Source: an uncultured Flavobacteriales bacterium (GTDB taxonomy: Bacteria; Bacteroidota; Bacteroidia; Flavobacteriales_D; Sanyastnellaceae). Taken from it: 64,000 nt of DNA. This document shows positions 9,365 through 18,048 of the stretch, in pieces; position 1 is the first letter of the stretch, and every line of letters begins with the position of its first letter. The notes beneath the pieces were generated by a model, which was given only the letters and a program-made list of their open reading frames with translations, was not told the origin of the DNA and did no database searches. The stretch lies in the NCBI GenBank assembly GCA_905478795.1, contig CAJQJX010000051.1, forward strand, positions 1 to 64,000. Direction: 5' to 3'. Position numbers and translations under genes: made by a program.

Positions 9365-10405
9365 ATGCAACGGATCCTTACCTCCACCCTCGCCCTGATG
9401 CTTGCGGTCGCTTGTGCGGCCCCGGCATACGCTGGCAACCCTGACCGTTCCGGTAGTGCCGGAGCCGGACAGCTGCTGATCATGCCCTGGGCTTTGAGCT
9501 CAGGCGTGGCTGGCGCCAACACCGCCCTCGTGACCGGTGTAGAAGCCAGCTTCTCCAATGTTGCTGGCTTGGCGTTCGTCAACCGCACCGAACTCGCTGT
9601 CTGCAACCAGCAGTACCTCGTCGGAACCGACATCCAGCTCAACTCCTTTGGCTTTGTGCAAGCCGTAGGAGGTGGACACTTTGGAGTCACAGTGACGAGC
9701 ATGACGTTTGGTGACATCGAAATCACCACCGAAGATTTGCCAGAAGGTGGTATTGGTTCATATCGCCCCACGTTTTCGAACATTGGAATCAGCTATGCCA
9801 AAGCATTCTCCAACAGCATCTACGGCGGCCTCACGGTGCGCATGATTTCGGAGAGCATCAGCAACGTGCGGGCCAATGGCGTTTCATTCGATGCTGGCAT
9901 CCGTTACCTCGCTGGAGATGACGGCCGCTTGAAGTTTGGCATCTCCCTCCGCAACGTGGGAGCACCCATGCGCTATGGAGGTGACGGCCTCACCTTGACC
10001 GCAACGCCACAAGGCGCTCCTTCAGGTTTGACCATCATGCAACGCAGCGAGCGTTTCGAGTTGCCTTCCTTGGTCAACATTGGGTTCGGATACGAGATGA
10101 TGCGCCGAGAAAGCATGACCCTCAGCGGCATGGGCCAATTCACCTCGAACAGCTTTACCCGCGACCAAGTAGCAGGTGGCCTGGAACTGAGTCTGAAAGA
10201 CCGCTTCATGATCCGCGCAGGGTACCTCTATGAGGACGGCCTCGGTGCGGAAGAAACTGCGCAAACAGCCATGACCGGGCCGAGTGCTGGATTCAGTGTC
10301 AAGTTGCCGACCTCCGGCGAAGGCTACATTGGTCTGCACTACGGATACCGCACAACCAACCCGTTTGACGGAATTCACAGCATCGGGCTCAACATCTCTA
10401 TGTGA
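9365..10405 (+). CDS. PorV/PorQ-like outer-membrane beta-barrel protein
   Basis: 346 residues with signal peptide MQRILTSTLALMLAVACAAPAYA. The mature protein begins with a glycine/alanine-rich segment (GSAGAGQLLIMPWALSSG) followed by GVAGANTALVTGVEASFSNVAG, typical of the UPF0164/PorV family, in which an early substrate-plugged barrel shuttles or anchors type IX secretion cargo. Alternating beta-strand patterns run to the end (GIHSIGLNISM). It starts 2 bases after giant protein 1 ends, and its stop lies just before the start of giant protein 2. Being placed between two proteins with sorting-like C-termini suggests it is their dedicated outer-membrane partner. That role is inference; the barrel call is firm. 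Confidence 0.8.
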   Translation: MQRILTSTLALMLAVACAAPAYAGNPDRSGSAGAGQLLIMPWALSSGVAGANTALVTGVEASFSNVAGLAFVNRTELAVCNQQYLVGTDIQLNSFGFVQAVGGGHFGVTVTSMTFGDIEITTEDLPEGGIGSYRPTFSNIGISYAKAFSNSIYGGLTVRMISESISNVRANGVSFDAGIRYLAGDDGRLKFGISLRNVGAPMRYGGDGLTLTATPQGAPSGLTIMQRSERFELPSLVNIGFGYEMMRRESMTLSGMGQFTSNSFTRDQVAGGLELSLKDRFMIRAGYLYEDGLGAEETAQTAMTGPSAGFSVKLPTSGEGYIGLHYGYRTTNPFDGIHSIGLNISM

Positions 10406-10410
10406 GGCCC

Positions 10411-13400
10411 ATGCGCGCAACGCTCCTCTCCCTGCTCCTCGCAGGCGGATGCCTTGCCAGCTTCGGCCAGGACGCCGCCCCCGGCCATCCTATCTCAGAT
10501 AAAGGCCGAAGTGTTCTTACCGAACAGCCGGAATCCCCGGTAATTGCCCCACAACCTCGTGGTACTGCAGCAGCCTGCGCTCCAGCGACAGCGTTGCGGA
10601 ACTTGGAATGGAACAACGTCCGTGCCCTCGTAGAAAATGGCGGCTCGCTCTGGTACAACCGCTCCATAGACAAAGGCGCCTACGTCGTTCCCAAAGAGGC
10701 CGGAGTCAGCGTTGTCTATGGCGGTGCTTTGTGGCTCGCAGGCATCAGTCCCGACCAGCAACTCAAGCTTGCCGCAGCGCGTTACCGGAACAACGGCAAC
10801 GACTTCTGGCCCGGACCCCTTACCAATGACGGGGCTGCCGAAGTCGACGAGTCCACCTGTTCTGCATACGACCGGTTCTCCATCACGGAGCGACAAGACG
10901 CCATGCGGCACAGGCAGTACTTTGACTGTTCCGCCGACCCCACCTGCGACCTCGACAAAGAATTCCCAGACGGATACGCCATCCCGACTTCCTTCTTTGA
11001 ATACCCCGCGCACGGCAATGTGGCGCGTCAACAGGATTACTACCTGGCTCCATTCTACGACTACGACGGGGACGGCAGCTATGACCCTACACTCGGAGAC
11101 TATCCCTGGTACGACTTCCTCCAAGAAATCGACTGTGGAAATCGCCGGCGCGAGGACCGCGTCCCCCTTTACGGAGACCAGACCTACTACTGGATCTTTA
11201 ACGACAAAGGGAACGTCCACACAGAATCTTTGGGAGAGCCCATCGGCATGGAAATCCGTGCACAGAGTTTTGCCTTCTCGACCAACGACGAGATCAACAA
11301 CATGACGTTCTGCAACTACGTCTTGATCAACCAAGGCACGCAGACGTTGACCAACACCTTCTTCTCTCAATGGGTCGACTGCGACCTGGGGGGGCACGTG
11401 GACGACTACGTCGGATGTGATGTCCAACGCGGACTCGGGTACAGCTACAATGGCGATGCTTTTGACGAAGCCACCAGCTACTCCATTGGATATGGTGAGC
11501 ATCCGCCAGCCATGGGCATCGACTTCTTTGAAGGACCCTATCAGGATTCCGATGGGGTCGACAATCCCTTGACGTCCGTATTTACCGACGCGGTCGACTC
11601 ACTGGGTATCCCCTACCGCGGCATTGGCATCGGATATGGCGATGGTGTCATTGACAACGAGCGCTACGGCATGCGCAAATTCCTGTACTACAATTGGTCC
11701 AGCGGCATCGATGGCCAACCGAGTCAGAGCGTGCACTACTACAACTACATGCGCGGATTCTGGAAGAACGGACAGCGCATGGCGTATGGCGGTAACGGAA
11801 TCACTGAAAGCTCCGGTGCCAACCTCGACATCGCAGCCGACTACATGTACCCAGGCGACACCGACCCCAACCAATGGGGCACCGTTGGACAACAGGTAGA
11901 GCCTTGGACCGAGCAAACAGCAGGAAACCCCGCAGGTGACCGTTTGTTCCTGCAATCTGCCGGCCCCTTTACCCTGGAACCAGGCGACTACAACAACATC
12001 ACGGTGGGCATGGTATGGGCGAGGGCCGATGCCGGCGACCCCTTTGCATCGGTAGAGCTTCTCCGCATTGCAGACGACAAAGCCCAAGCCCTGTTTGACA
12101 ACTGCTTCGAAATCGTCTCTGGCCCAGATGCGCCCGACATGACCATTCAGGAATTGGACAAAGAATTGGTGCTGTTCCTGACCAACGACAACCCCTTGTC
12201 CAACAACTATCAGGAGGGTTATGAGGTGTTTGATCCCGGTACGCCCACGTTGCGAACAGACGGCACCCTTTTGGACACCGCCGCCCGCAGCTATGTGTTT
12301 GAAGGATACTTACTCTATCAATTGGTCGATGCTACTGTCGGACCCGACGAGTTGATCAATCCTGACCGAGCGCGTCTCATCGCCCAGTGCGATGTTCAAA
12401 ACGACATTGACCAACTCGTGAACTACACCTTCGATCCGGTCATCGAATTTTCCGTGCCTACGCTGATGGTCAACGGTGAAAACAACGGTGTGCGCCACAG
12501 CTTCCAAATCGTGAACGACGCCTTTGCCCAAGGGGACAACCGCTTGGTCAATTACAAGGAGTACTACTTCATGGCCATCGCATATGGCTTCAACGAATAC
12601 GAGCCTTTCAATCCGAATTCTGGCGCAGGCCAAGACGTCCCGTACATCCCCTCCCGAAAAGGAGCCACGGGCTCGATTCGCGTATTCTCAGGAGAGCCCC
12701 ACCCTCCCGTTACCGAGGCTGGTGGAACGATTGAGGCGGCGGCCTATGGCGACGGTGTGGCGATGACGCGGATTTCCGGAAAAGGAAACGGCACCCACAT
12801 CATCGACATCACCCGCGACAGCGAGGACAAGATCTTGGAGAACAACTTCATCGAGAAGCTCGAGTACGTTCGTGGCGCTGGCCCAGTAGGTGTCCGCGTG
12901 GTCGATCCGCTCTCTGTGCCCAACGCCGAGTTTGAACTCGCCTTGGCCCTCGGCAACGACGACCTCGATCCCGAGGACGATGCCGACGAGTGCTTCTGGA
13001 CCTTGACCAACCTCACTTGGCTCAACGACGGCGACCCCGACAACGACCTCGACGCCGTGCGCACCTCCAACGAGGCGATTTCCATCCGCAACGAGCAGCT
13101 CTTGCTCGACTGGGGCTTGGCCATCACCTGGGAGCAGTATGTCTTCGGAAACGACGGAACCTTCACCGAGCCCCTCTCTGGCTCCATCGAGTTTGCCGAT
13201 CCCGAGCAGCCTTGGTTCTTTGGTATTCCCGACCGTGAGGGCATCGGCAACGAGCTCAACTGGATCCGCGCCGGTGCGCAGGAAACCCCCGATGGAACGC
13301 CCGAGGAAGAGGCCGTCTTTGACGACTTTAAGCCCGGTCAGCCGTACGACGAAGGGGAGCAGTGGGAAGGTGTCCTCTTTGGAACCTGGGCCCCGTACTG

Positions 13401-14616
13401 CCTCGTCTCTTGGACCGACGATGTGACCTTCGCAGACGGATCCACGGCGCCTTATCCTGTGGTGGCGCCTACAACGGGATCCCTCAAGTGGAACCTCGGT
13501 CCCATCACCGACGCCATCCCTGGAACACCCAACGTCGATGTCGTCATGACCTCCGACAAGTCCAAGTGGACACGGTGCCCCGTCTTTGAGATGCAGCCCA
13601 ACGAGGACCTCGCTCAGGACATGGACACCCCACTCGGTTCGCCAGAGAAAATGGGGCTCCGGCGCCATGCTTCGGTCGACAAGAACGGACGCACTGTAGC
13701 CGAAGGTGGTGACCCCTACTTCGCTACCCTCAACGGTCAGCAGCAGTATGGCATGAGCTGGTTCCCAGGATACGCCATCGACGTAGGGACTGGTGAGCGC
13801 CTCAACATGGCCTTCGGTGAAGACTCCTGGGCATCCGCCGACAACGGTGATGACATGATCTTCAACCCCTCCTCGCGCGTGCAGGGTGGACTCGGAAACG
13901 TCTATGCCGGTGGCCAACACTGGATCTATGTCTTCCGCAACCAGCAGTACTCCGACGACAACGACAGCCGTGTGCCTGCTTACGACCTCGGTCAGTACCT
14001 CTACGGGAAGTTCGGCCCCGATGCCGGGTCCAACGATGACCGAAAGGCCATGCGCGGTTGCGGATGGGTCGGTTCATCCATCACCAGCCCCGAGTTTGAA
14101 ATGCTCTCTGTGGAGGATGGCCTCATCCCCACCGAGACCCGCATCAAGCTCCGTGTTGCTAAGGACTACCGCAGGTACGCCTACGACCGGTCCGATGTCG
14201 ACGAAATCGAAGGGACGCCCAACAACAACAACCCGTTGTACCGCTTCTCTACTGCCGACGTTGCCACCCTCACAGGTGACAACCCTACGCTCTCCGATGC
14301 GCTCCAAAACGTACGTGTGGTTCCCAACCCCTACTACGCGTACTCACAATACGAGACCTCTAAACTTGACAACCGCGTCAAGATTACCGGACTGCCCGAA
14401 ATATGCACCGTACGCATCTACTCCATCGCAGGGACACTCGTCAGAACCTTCGACAAGGCCGATCCCCTCACTTACATCGAGTGGGACCTCAAAAATGACC
14501 GGAACGTCCCCATCGCTGGTGGCGTCCACATCGTTCACGTCAACACCCCCAACGCGGGTGAGAAAATCATCAAGTGGTTCGCCGTTATGCGTCCCGTTGA
14601 CCTCGACAATTTTTAA
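10411..14616 (+). CDS. giant secreted surface protein, copy 2
   Basis: About 1401 residues from ATG 10411; a GTG at 10402 overlapping the previous stop is an alternative. The signal peptide is MRATLLSLLLAGGCLASFG; the Cys is in a poor lipobox (AGGC), so ordinary signal peptidase I cleavage is more likely. The N-terminal half parallels copy 1 throughout, including LEWNNVRALVENGGSLW, the calcium-loop-like YDYDGDGSYDPTLGDYPW and the SFAFSTNDEINNMTF block, but with many substitutions and small indels. From PHPPVTEAGG to PVDL it is the same as copy 1, including the FlgD/type IX-like C-terminal domain. It is the last gene of the module; a strong hairpin terminator follows 9 bases after the stop codon. 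Function is unknown. Confidence 0.85.
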   Translation: MRATLLSLLLAGGCLASFGQDAAPGHPISDKGRSVLTEQPESPVIAPQPRGTAAACAPATALRNLEWNNVRALVENGGSLWYNRSIDKGAYVVPKEAGVSVVYGGALWLAGISPDQQLKLAAARYRNNGNDFWPGPLTNDGAAEVDESTCSAYDRFSITERQDAMRHRQYFDCSADPTCDLDKEFPDGYAIPTSFFEYPAHGNVARQQDYYLAPFYDYDGDGSYDPTLGDYPWYDFLQEIDCGNRRREDRVPLYGDQTYYWIFNDKGNVHTESLGEPIGMEIRAQSFAFSTNDEINNMTFCNYVLINQGTQTLTNTFFSQWVDCDLGGHVDDYVGCDVQRGLGYSYNGDAFDEATSYSIGYGEHPPAMGIDFFEGPYQDSDGVDNPLTSVFTDAVDSLGIPYRGIGIGYGDGVIDNERYGMRKFLYYNWSSGIDGQPSQSVHYYNYMRGFWKNGQRMAYGGNGITESSGANLDIAADYMYPGDTDPNQWGTVGQQVEPWTEQTAGNPAGDRLFLQSAGPFTLEPGDYNNITVGMVWARADAGDPFASVELLRIADDKAQALFDNCFEIVSGPDAPDMTIQELDKELVLFLTNDNPLSNNYQEGYEVFDPGTPTLRTDGTLLDTAARSYVFEGYLLYQLVDATVGPDELINPDRARLIAQCDVQNDIDQLVNYTFDPVIEFSVPTLMVNGENNGVRHSFQIVNDAFAQGDNRLVNYKEYYFMAIAYGFNEYEPFNPNSGAGQDVPYIPSRKGATGSIRVFSGEPHPPVTEAGGTIEAAAYGDGVAMTRISGKGNGTHIIDITRDSEDKILENNFIEKLEYVRGAGPVGVRVVDPLSVPNAEFELALALGNDDLDPEDDADECFWTLTNLTWLNDGDPDNDLDAVRTSNEAISIRNEQLLLDWGLAITWEQYVFGNDGTFTEPLSGSIEFADPEQPWFFGIPDREGIGNELNWIRAGAQETPDGTPEEEAVFDDFKPGQPYDEGEQWEGVLFGTWAPYCLVSWTDDVTFADGSTAPYPVVAPTTGSLKWNLGPITDAIPGTPNVDVVMTSDKSKWTRCPVFEMQPNEDLAQDMDTPLGSPEKMGLRRHASVDKNGRTVAEGGDPYFATLNGQQQYGMSWFPGYAIDVGTGERLNMAFGEDSWASADNGDDMIFNPSSRVQGGLGNVYAGGQHWIYVFRNQQYSDDNDSRVPAYDLGQYLYGKFGPDAGSNDDRKAMRGCGWVGSSITSPEFEMLSVEDGLIPTETRIKLRVAKDYRRYAYDRSDVDEIEGTPNNNNPLYRFSTADVATLTGDNPTLSDALQNVRVVPNPYYAYSQYETSKLDNRVKITGLPEICTVRIYSIAGTLVRTFDKADPLTYIEWDLKNDRNVPIAGGVHIVHVNTPNAGEKIIKWFAVMRPVDLDNF
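12696..14606 (+). repeat. 1,911-base direct repeat, copy B
   Basis: Partner of 7442-9352. Recombination between the two direct copies would remove exactly 5,254 bases: one repeat, the PorV-like gene and the N-terminal half of copy 2. A single intact giant gene with copy 1's N-terminus would remain. The final codons differ (GAAAACTTCTGA in copy 1, GACAATTTTTAA in copy 2), so the shared block stops just inside the coding end. Confidence 0.95.
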
Positions 14617-14625
14617 CGTTGGCCA

Positions 14626-14655
14626 CCCCCTCGGGCTTTGCAACCGAGGGGGTTT
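14626..14655 (+). terminator. Rho-independent terminator of the surface module
   Basis: CCCCCTCGG (14626-14634) pairs perfectly with CCGAGGGGG (14644-14652) around a nine-base loop and is followed by TTT. It begins 9 bases after the stop of giant protein 2. Confidence 0.85.
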
Positions 14656-14662
14656 CCTCCGA

Positions 14663-14710
14663 CTTTTGTAACTTATACCACATGAGAGACCTTAGGGCCT
14701 CTCTTTTTTT
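14663..14710 (+). promoter_or_regulatory. greA leader: possible promoter followed by hairpin and T-run
   Basis: TTTTG-TAACTTAT near 14664-14676 is a loose Bacteroidota-type promoter. Just after it, GAGAG (14684-14688) can pair with CTCTC (14699-14703), with CC/GG pairing inside, and a run of seven T follows (14704-14710). This lies about 75 bases before the greA start. It is either a second terminator of the upstream module or, if the promoter is real, an attenuator in the greA leader. Confidence 0.5.
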
Positions 14711-14784
14711 GGCCTCAGCCTCACCGCCGCTGCGGGGTGACCAGCTCGAAGCGCCATTCAACCACAAGAACAAACCCTACCGCC

Positions 14785-15261
14785 ATGGCGGATGTTTCAT
14801 ACTACACCCCTGAGGGGTACGCAAAGCTCAAGGACGAGTTGAACCACATGAAGACCGTGGAGCGACCTGCCATTTCACAGCAAATCGCAGAGGCACGCGA
14901 CAAAGGCGACCTCAGCGAGAATGCCGAATACGACGCGGCCAAGGAGGCCCAAGGCATGCTCGAGGCCAAGATCGCCAAGACCGAGGCCATCTTCGCCAAT
15001 GCCCGCATCATCGATGAGTCGCAAATTGACACCTCCAAGGCCTTCATCCTGAGTCGCGTCACGGTCAAGCACACCGGAAACGGCAGGGAGATGACCTACA
15101 CCCTCGTGGCCGAAAACGAAGCCAACCTCGCCGCGAAGAAAATTTCTGTGGAATCCCCGATTGGAAAAGGACTCCTCGGCAAAGCCCTCGGCGAAATCGC
15201 CGAAATCCAGACCCCAGGCGGCGCCGTACAATTCGAGGTCGTCAAGATTGAACGCGGCTGA
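14785..15261 (+). CDS. greA: transcription elongation factor GreA
   Basis: 158 residues, the usual family length. GreA enters the secondary channel of RNA polymerase and stimulates transcript cleavage to rescue backtracked complexes. The N-terminal coiled coil with its acidic tip is visible (GDLSENAEYDAAKEAQGMLE), and the FKBP-like C-terminal domain contains SPIGKGLLGKALGEIAEIQTPGG. The ATG at 14785 (MADVSYYTPEGYAKL) fits the family start; an upstream in-frame ATG at 14737 would add 16 atypical residues. The stop codon is embedded in a perfect seven-pair hairpin (15256-15272). The HIT-family gene follows after 44 bases. Confidence 0.97.
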   Translation: MADVSYYTPEGYAKLKDELNHMKTVERPAISQQIAEARDKGDLSENAEYDAAKEAQGMLEAKIAKTEAIFANARIIDESQIDTSKAFILSRVTVKHTGNGREMTYTLVAENEANLAAKKISVESPIGKGLLGKALGEIAEIQTPGGAVQFEVVKIERG

Positions 15262-15272
15262 GGCCCTCAGCC
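15256..15272 (+). other. hairpin overlapping the greA stop codon
   Basis: GGCTGAG-GCC-CTCAGCC forms a seven-pair stem with a three-base loop, and the TGA stop sits in the left arm. No T-run follows, so it is not a standard terminator; it could slow ribosomes or stabilise the 3' end of the greA message. Confidence 0.4.
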
Positions 15273-15305
15273 GACATCCACAATACCCACGACCACACCA
15301 CCACC

Positions 15306-15695
15306 ATGCCCAGCCTCTTTTCCCGCATCGTGGCCGGTGAAATCCCCTGCCACACAATCGCCGAGGACGACCGCTTTCTGGCCTTCCTCGACATCATGCC
15401 CCTGGCCGAAGGACACACATTGGTCATTCCAAAGTTGGAAGTCGACCGCTTCTTTGACCTGCCCGAAGAGGTGCTGTCCGGCATCAATGTGTTCGCCCGC
15501 GATGTCGCGCTTCAGCTCGAACGCGCCATCCTGTGCGAGCGGGTCGGCCTCGCCGTGATTGGACTGGAAGTCCCCCACGCCCACATGCATTTGATCCCGT
15601 TGAACGGCGTCGCCGACATCAACTTCGAGCGCCCCAAAATGAAGGTCACACAAGACGACCTCGCCGCCACCGCCGCACGCATTCGGCAGGCTTAG
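15306..15695 (+). CDS. HIT-family nucleotide hydrolase
   Basis: 129 residues, typical of the HINT-like branch of histidine-triad proteins that hydrolyse nucleoside phosphoramidates or related nucleotides in the cytoplasm. The N-terminal block SLFSRIVAGEIPCHTIAEDD and the catalytic triad HAHMHLIPL (HxHxHxx) are intact. It follows greA on the same strand and probably shares its transcript. It converges with ddl, leaving only nine bases between the two stop codons and no visible terminator. The natural substrate cannot be read from the sequence. Confidence 0.93.
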   Translation: MPSLFSRIVAGEIPCHTIAEDDRFLAFLDIMPLAEGHTLVIPKLEVDRFFDLPEEVLSGINVFARDVALQLERAILCERVGLAVIGLEVPHAHMHLIPLNGVADINFERPKMKVTQDDLAATAARIRQA

Positions 15696-15704
15696 AATAA
15701 CGAC

Positions 15705-16721
15705 TTAAAGGTCCCGACGCGTCAAAGCGTCGTCAATCAATAAAGTGATCAGCGCGTTCGGTGAGATGCCGACCGCCAAGGCCTGTTGGGGAATAATGCT
15801 CATTTCCGAGAAGCCCGGAACCGTATTGACCTCGACAACGTGCGGCGTACCCTGATGGAGGATAAAGTCTACGCGGGCCATTCCACTGCAGTCCAGATCC
15901 AAGTAAACAGCCAGCGCCCTTTGCTGAATATCCAAGGTCAATTCTGCCTCAATGTCTGCGGGAGTGACTTCCCTGCTCTTACCCGCATACTTGGCTTCGT
16001 AGTCAAAGAAAGCGTTGTCACTGATGATTTCGGTGACGGGCAGGAACCGTGGTTCTCCTCCGGGCTTTGAGGGAATCACCCCACAGGTGAATTCGCGGCC
16101 ATCGAGGAAAGACTCCACCATCACCGCAGAACTGGCTTCGAAGGCGGCTTCGAAAGCAGCCCTGAATTGACCAGGCTCATCGACCCGCGTCACCCCAATG
16201 CTGGAACCACTCTCGCAAGCTTTGACGAAGCAGGGTAGGCCATATTTGGCCGCTAGCGCCTCGGCTTGAGCATCCAGCGTCTCCAACACGTCCACGTGAA
16301 AGATGCCCGCTTCTGCGACCGGATGACCAAAGCGGGCCAGCAAAGCCGTCGTCCAAGCTTTGTGGTGACCAATGGCCAAAGTGCGGGGCTGCGAAGCGGT
16401 GTAGGGCAGTCCAATCAGGTCGAAATATGCGCTCAACCGCCCATCCTCTCCTGGTGTGCCATGCACCATCTCAAACACCACATCAAAACTGTGGTGACCA
16501 CCGGCACCATCCTCCCACGTGAAGTCCCCCTTATTGACGGGGTGCCGCTGACCGTCTTGGTCCTCAGCAAACCATCCATCCCGGGCGATGTGCACCAAAG
16601 TCGGCACAAAGCGGGTTCGGTCCATGTGTTGGACCACCATGGCGGCACTCTTTCGGCTGATATCAGCCTCGCCAGAAAAACCACCGCACGTAACGGCAAC
16701 GCGTTTGACCTCGGAGCTCAT
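15705..16721 (-). CDS. ddl: D-alanine--D-alanine ligase
   Basis: 338 residues. This ATP-grasp enzyme joins two D-alanines for the peptidoglycan stem peptide in the cytoplasm. Visible family blocks are VFEMVHGTPGEDGRLSAYFD, the central-domain FVKACESGSSIGVTRV and the C-terminal metal/ATP site VVEVNTVPGFSEMSIIPQQ. It is the last gene of a minus-strand run that begins with the His-rich lipoprotein gene; 22 bases separate it from the BNR-repeat gene upstream. Placing ddl behind hemB and a Fur-type regulator is unusual and may only reflect compact genome packing. Confidence 0.96.
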   Translation of the reverse strand: MSSEVKRVAVTCGGFSGEADISRKSAAMVVQHMDRTRFVPTLVHIARDGWFAEDQDGQRHPVNKGDFTWEDGAGGHHSFDVVFEMVHGTPGEDGRLSAYFDLIGLPYTASQPRTLAIGHHKAWTTALLARFGHPVAEAGIFHVDVLETLDAQAEALAAKYGLPCFVKACESGSSIGVTRVDEPGQFRAAFEAAFEASSAVMVESFLDGREFTCGVIPSKPGGEPRFLPVTEIISDNAFFDYEAKYAGKSREVTPADIEAELTLDIQQRALAVYLDLDCSGMARVDFILHQGTPHVVEVNTVPGFSEMSIIPQQALAVGISPNALITLLIDDALTRRDL

Positions 16722-16743
16722 GTAGCCAAGGTAGCCGTGGGTT

Positions 16744-18048
16744 TTAGCGGTCTTCCATCAAGGCCGTCCAGATACTCTGAATGCCTTGTTCATTGCGCGT
16801 CCAAATGGGGCGAACCCGACCACCATATGCGCTGATGTTGTTGTAATCACCGAAGAAACTCTCTTCGGACGGCACAAAGGCCGTCTCGCTCACGCGGTGG
16901 TTGATCCAATTTTTTCCGCCATCGGCAGACGTCGCCACATAGACCTGGGTCGCCGTGCGGTCGCTCATGCGGCGGTCGTAAAAGACGATGTGCACATGGC
17001 CCGTCACCGGGTCGACCGCCATCCAAGTGAAGAATTGATGCTTGCCTGGAGGGTCGTTGTTGACCCGAACAGGCTCCGACCACGTCTTTCCTTTGTCGTC
17101 CGACCAAATGATCCACACATCCGTATCAAACGGCCCATTGCGCTGGTCGGTCCAATTCACATACACCCTTCCGGCGTGCACTCCTTCGCGGGCCACTCCG
17201 GTCACCGGCATGCCGTTGGCGCGGCCGATGCCTGGAATCACCTGGTCCCAACCGCCAATGATGTCCGCGATGTATTGCTCGTAGGAGCGAAAAGTCACGC
17301 CGGCGTCTTCGCTCACGTTCCAACGGATGTGCTCGCCGTGGGCCCAAGCGACCCCCAGGGTCATCTCATCAATCCAGACTGGAACAGCCCCTTCCACGGT
17401 GCTGTCCCCGTCCAAACAATTTCCCTCCATCGCACTCACGCTGACAGGCTCAGACCACTTCTTTGCCTTGCGGCCCGTCGTGCTGCACAAAATGCGCGTG
17501 CTGTCCCCGGCAGCCTCACTGCCATAGTGGTCGAATTCCGTCCAACACAGCGCCACACGATCGCCACTCGGGCTCACCGCCAGCCACTCTTTGTCTTGGT
17601 CTTTGGTGCCATTCAAACCGGCTCCAGAACCCTTGCTCCAGCGCTCACCAACAGCGTTGCCTGCCTTGCTGTGCTGAACGACAATGCGGTCCAACAATGC
17701 GTCGGAACGCCAGCCCTCTCCAGCTGGATCACTCAGATGGGCATAATAGAAGTCGCCTTGCGGCCCTGCCACAACGCAAGGGTCACCAAAAACGCCCAAC
17801 TTCGATGTCAACCTGTCGCGGCTCCAGCTCTTGCCCGCATCCTCGCTCACATAGACATAGTCCAATACGGCGCCCGCTACAATGCGGTCCGGGTTGGTAG
17901 GGTCTATCGCAATGGAAGGCTCACACGGCGCGTATCCTTTGGGTTCTTGGCCCTCACGGTGCAGCTCCACATTGGTCGGCACTTGCTGCTGGGCAGCCAA
18001 TAAGGTGGGCGTCGCCAGTGCGAGCAGAATGAGCAGACGTAAGGTCAT
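16744..18048 (-). CDS. secreted BNR/Asp-box repeat protein (sialidase-like fold)
   Basis: 434 residues with signal peptide MTLRLLILLALATPTLLA. Asp-box motifs (SxDxGxxW) are seen as SEDAGKSW, SDDKGKTW and SADGGKNW, so a six-bladed beta-propeller of the sialidase superfamily is expected. I do not see a clear FRIP motif, so catalytic sialidase activity is not supported. The ATG at 18048 overlaps the stop of the upstream Fur-family gene as ATGA, indicating translational coupling. An upstream in-frame start at 18144 would lie inside that gene and lose the signal peptide. It probably acts in the periplasm or outside the cell; the substrate is unknown. Confidence 0.75.
   Translation of the reverse strand: MTLRLLILLALATPTLLAAQQQVPTNVELHREGQEPKGYAPCEPSIAIDPTNPDRIVAGAVLDYVYVSEDAGKSWSRDRLTSKLGVFGDPCVVAGPQGDFYYAHLSDPAGEGWRSDALLDRIVVQHSKAGNAVGERWSKGSGAGLNGTKDQDKEWLAVSPSGDRVALCWTEFDHYGSEAAGDSTRILCSTTGRKAKKWSEPVSVSAMEGNCLDGDSTVEGAVPVWIDEMTLGVAWAHGEHIRWNVSEDAGVTFRSYEQYIADIIGGWDQVIPGIGRANGMPVTGVAREGVHAGRVYVNWTDQRNGPFDTDVWIIWSDDKGKTWSEPVRVNNDPPGKHQFFTWMAVDPVTGHVHIVFYDRRMSDRTATQVYVATSADGGKNWINHRVSETAFVPSEESFFGDYNNISAYGGRVRPIWTRNEQGIQSIWTALMEDR

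Noticed and set aside
7442-14606. Interpreting the direct repeats as an insertion sequence or transposon
   Set aside because: The repeats are coding 3' halves of paralogs; there is no transposase, terminal inverted repeat or target duplication.
16786-18003. 405-codon plus-strand open frame opposite the BNR-repeat gene
   Set aside because: Shadow frame; the minus-strand product has a signal peptide, Asp-boxes and translational coupling, and the plus-strand product has no recognisable features.
16744-18048. Calling the BNR protein a sialidase
   Set aside because: Asp-boxes are present, but I cannot see the arginine triad or a FRIP motif, so only the fold is claimed.
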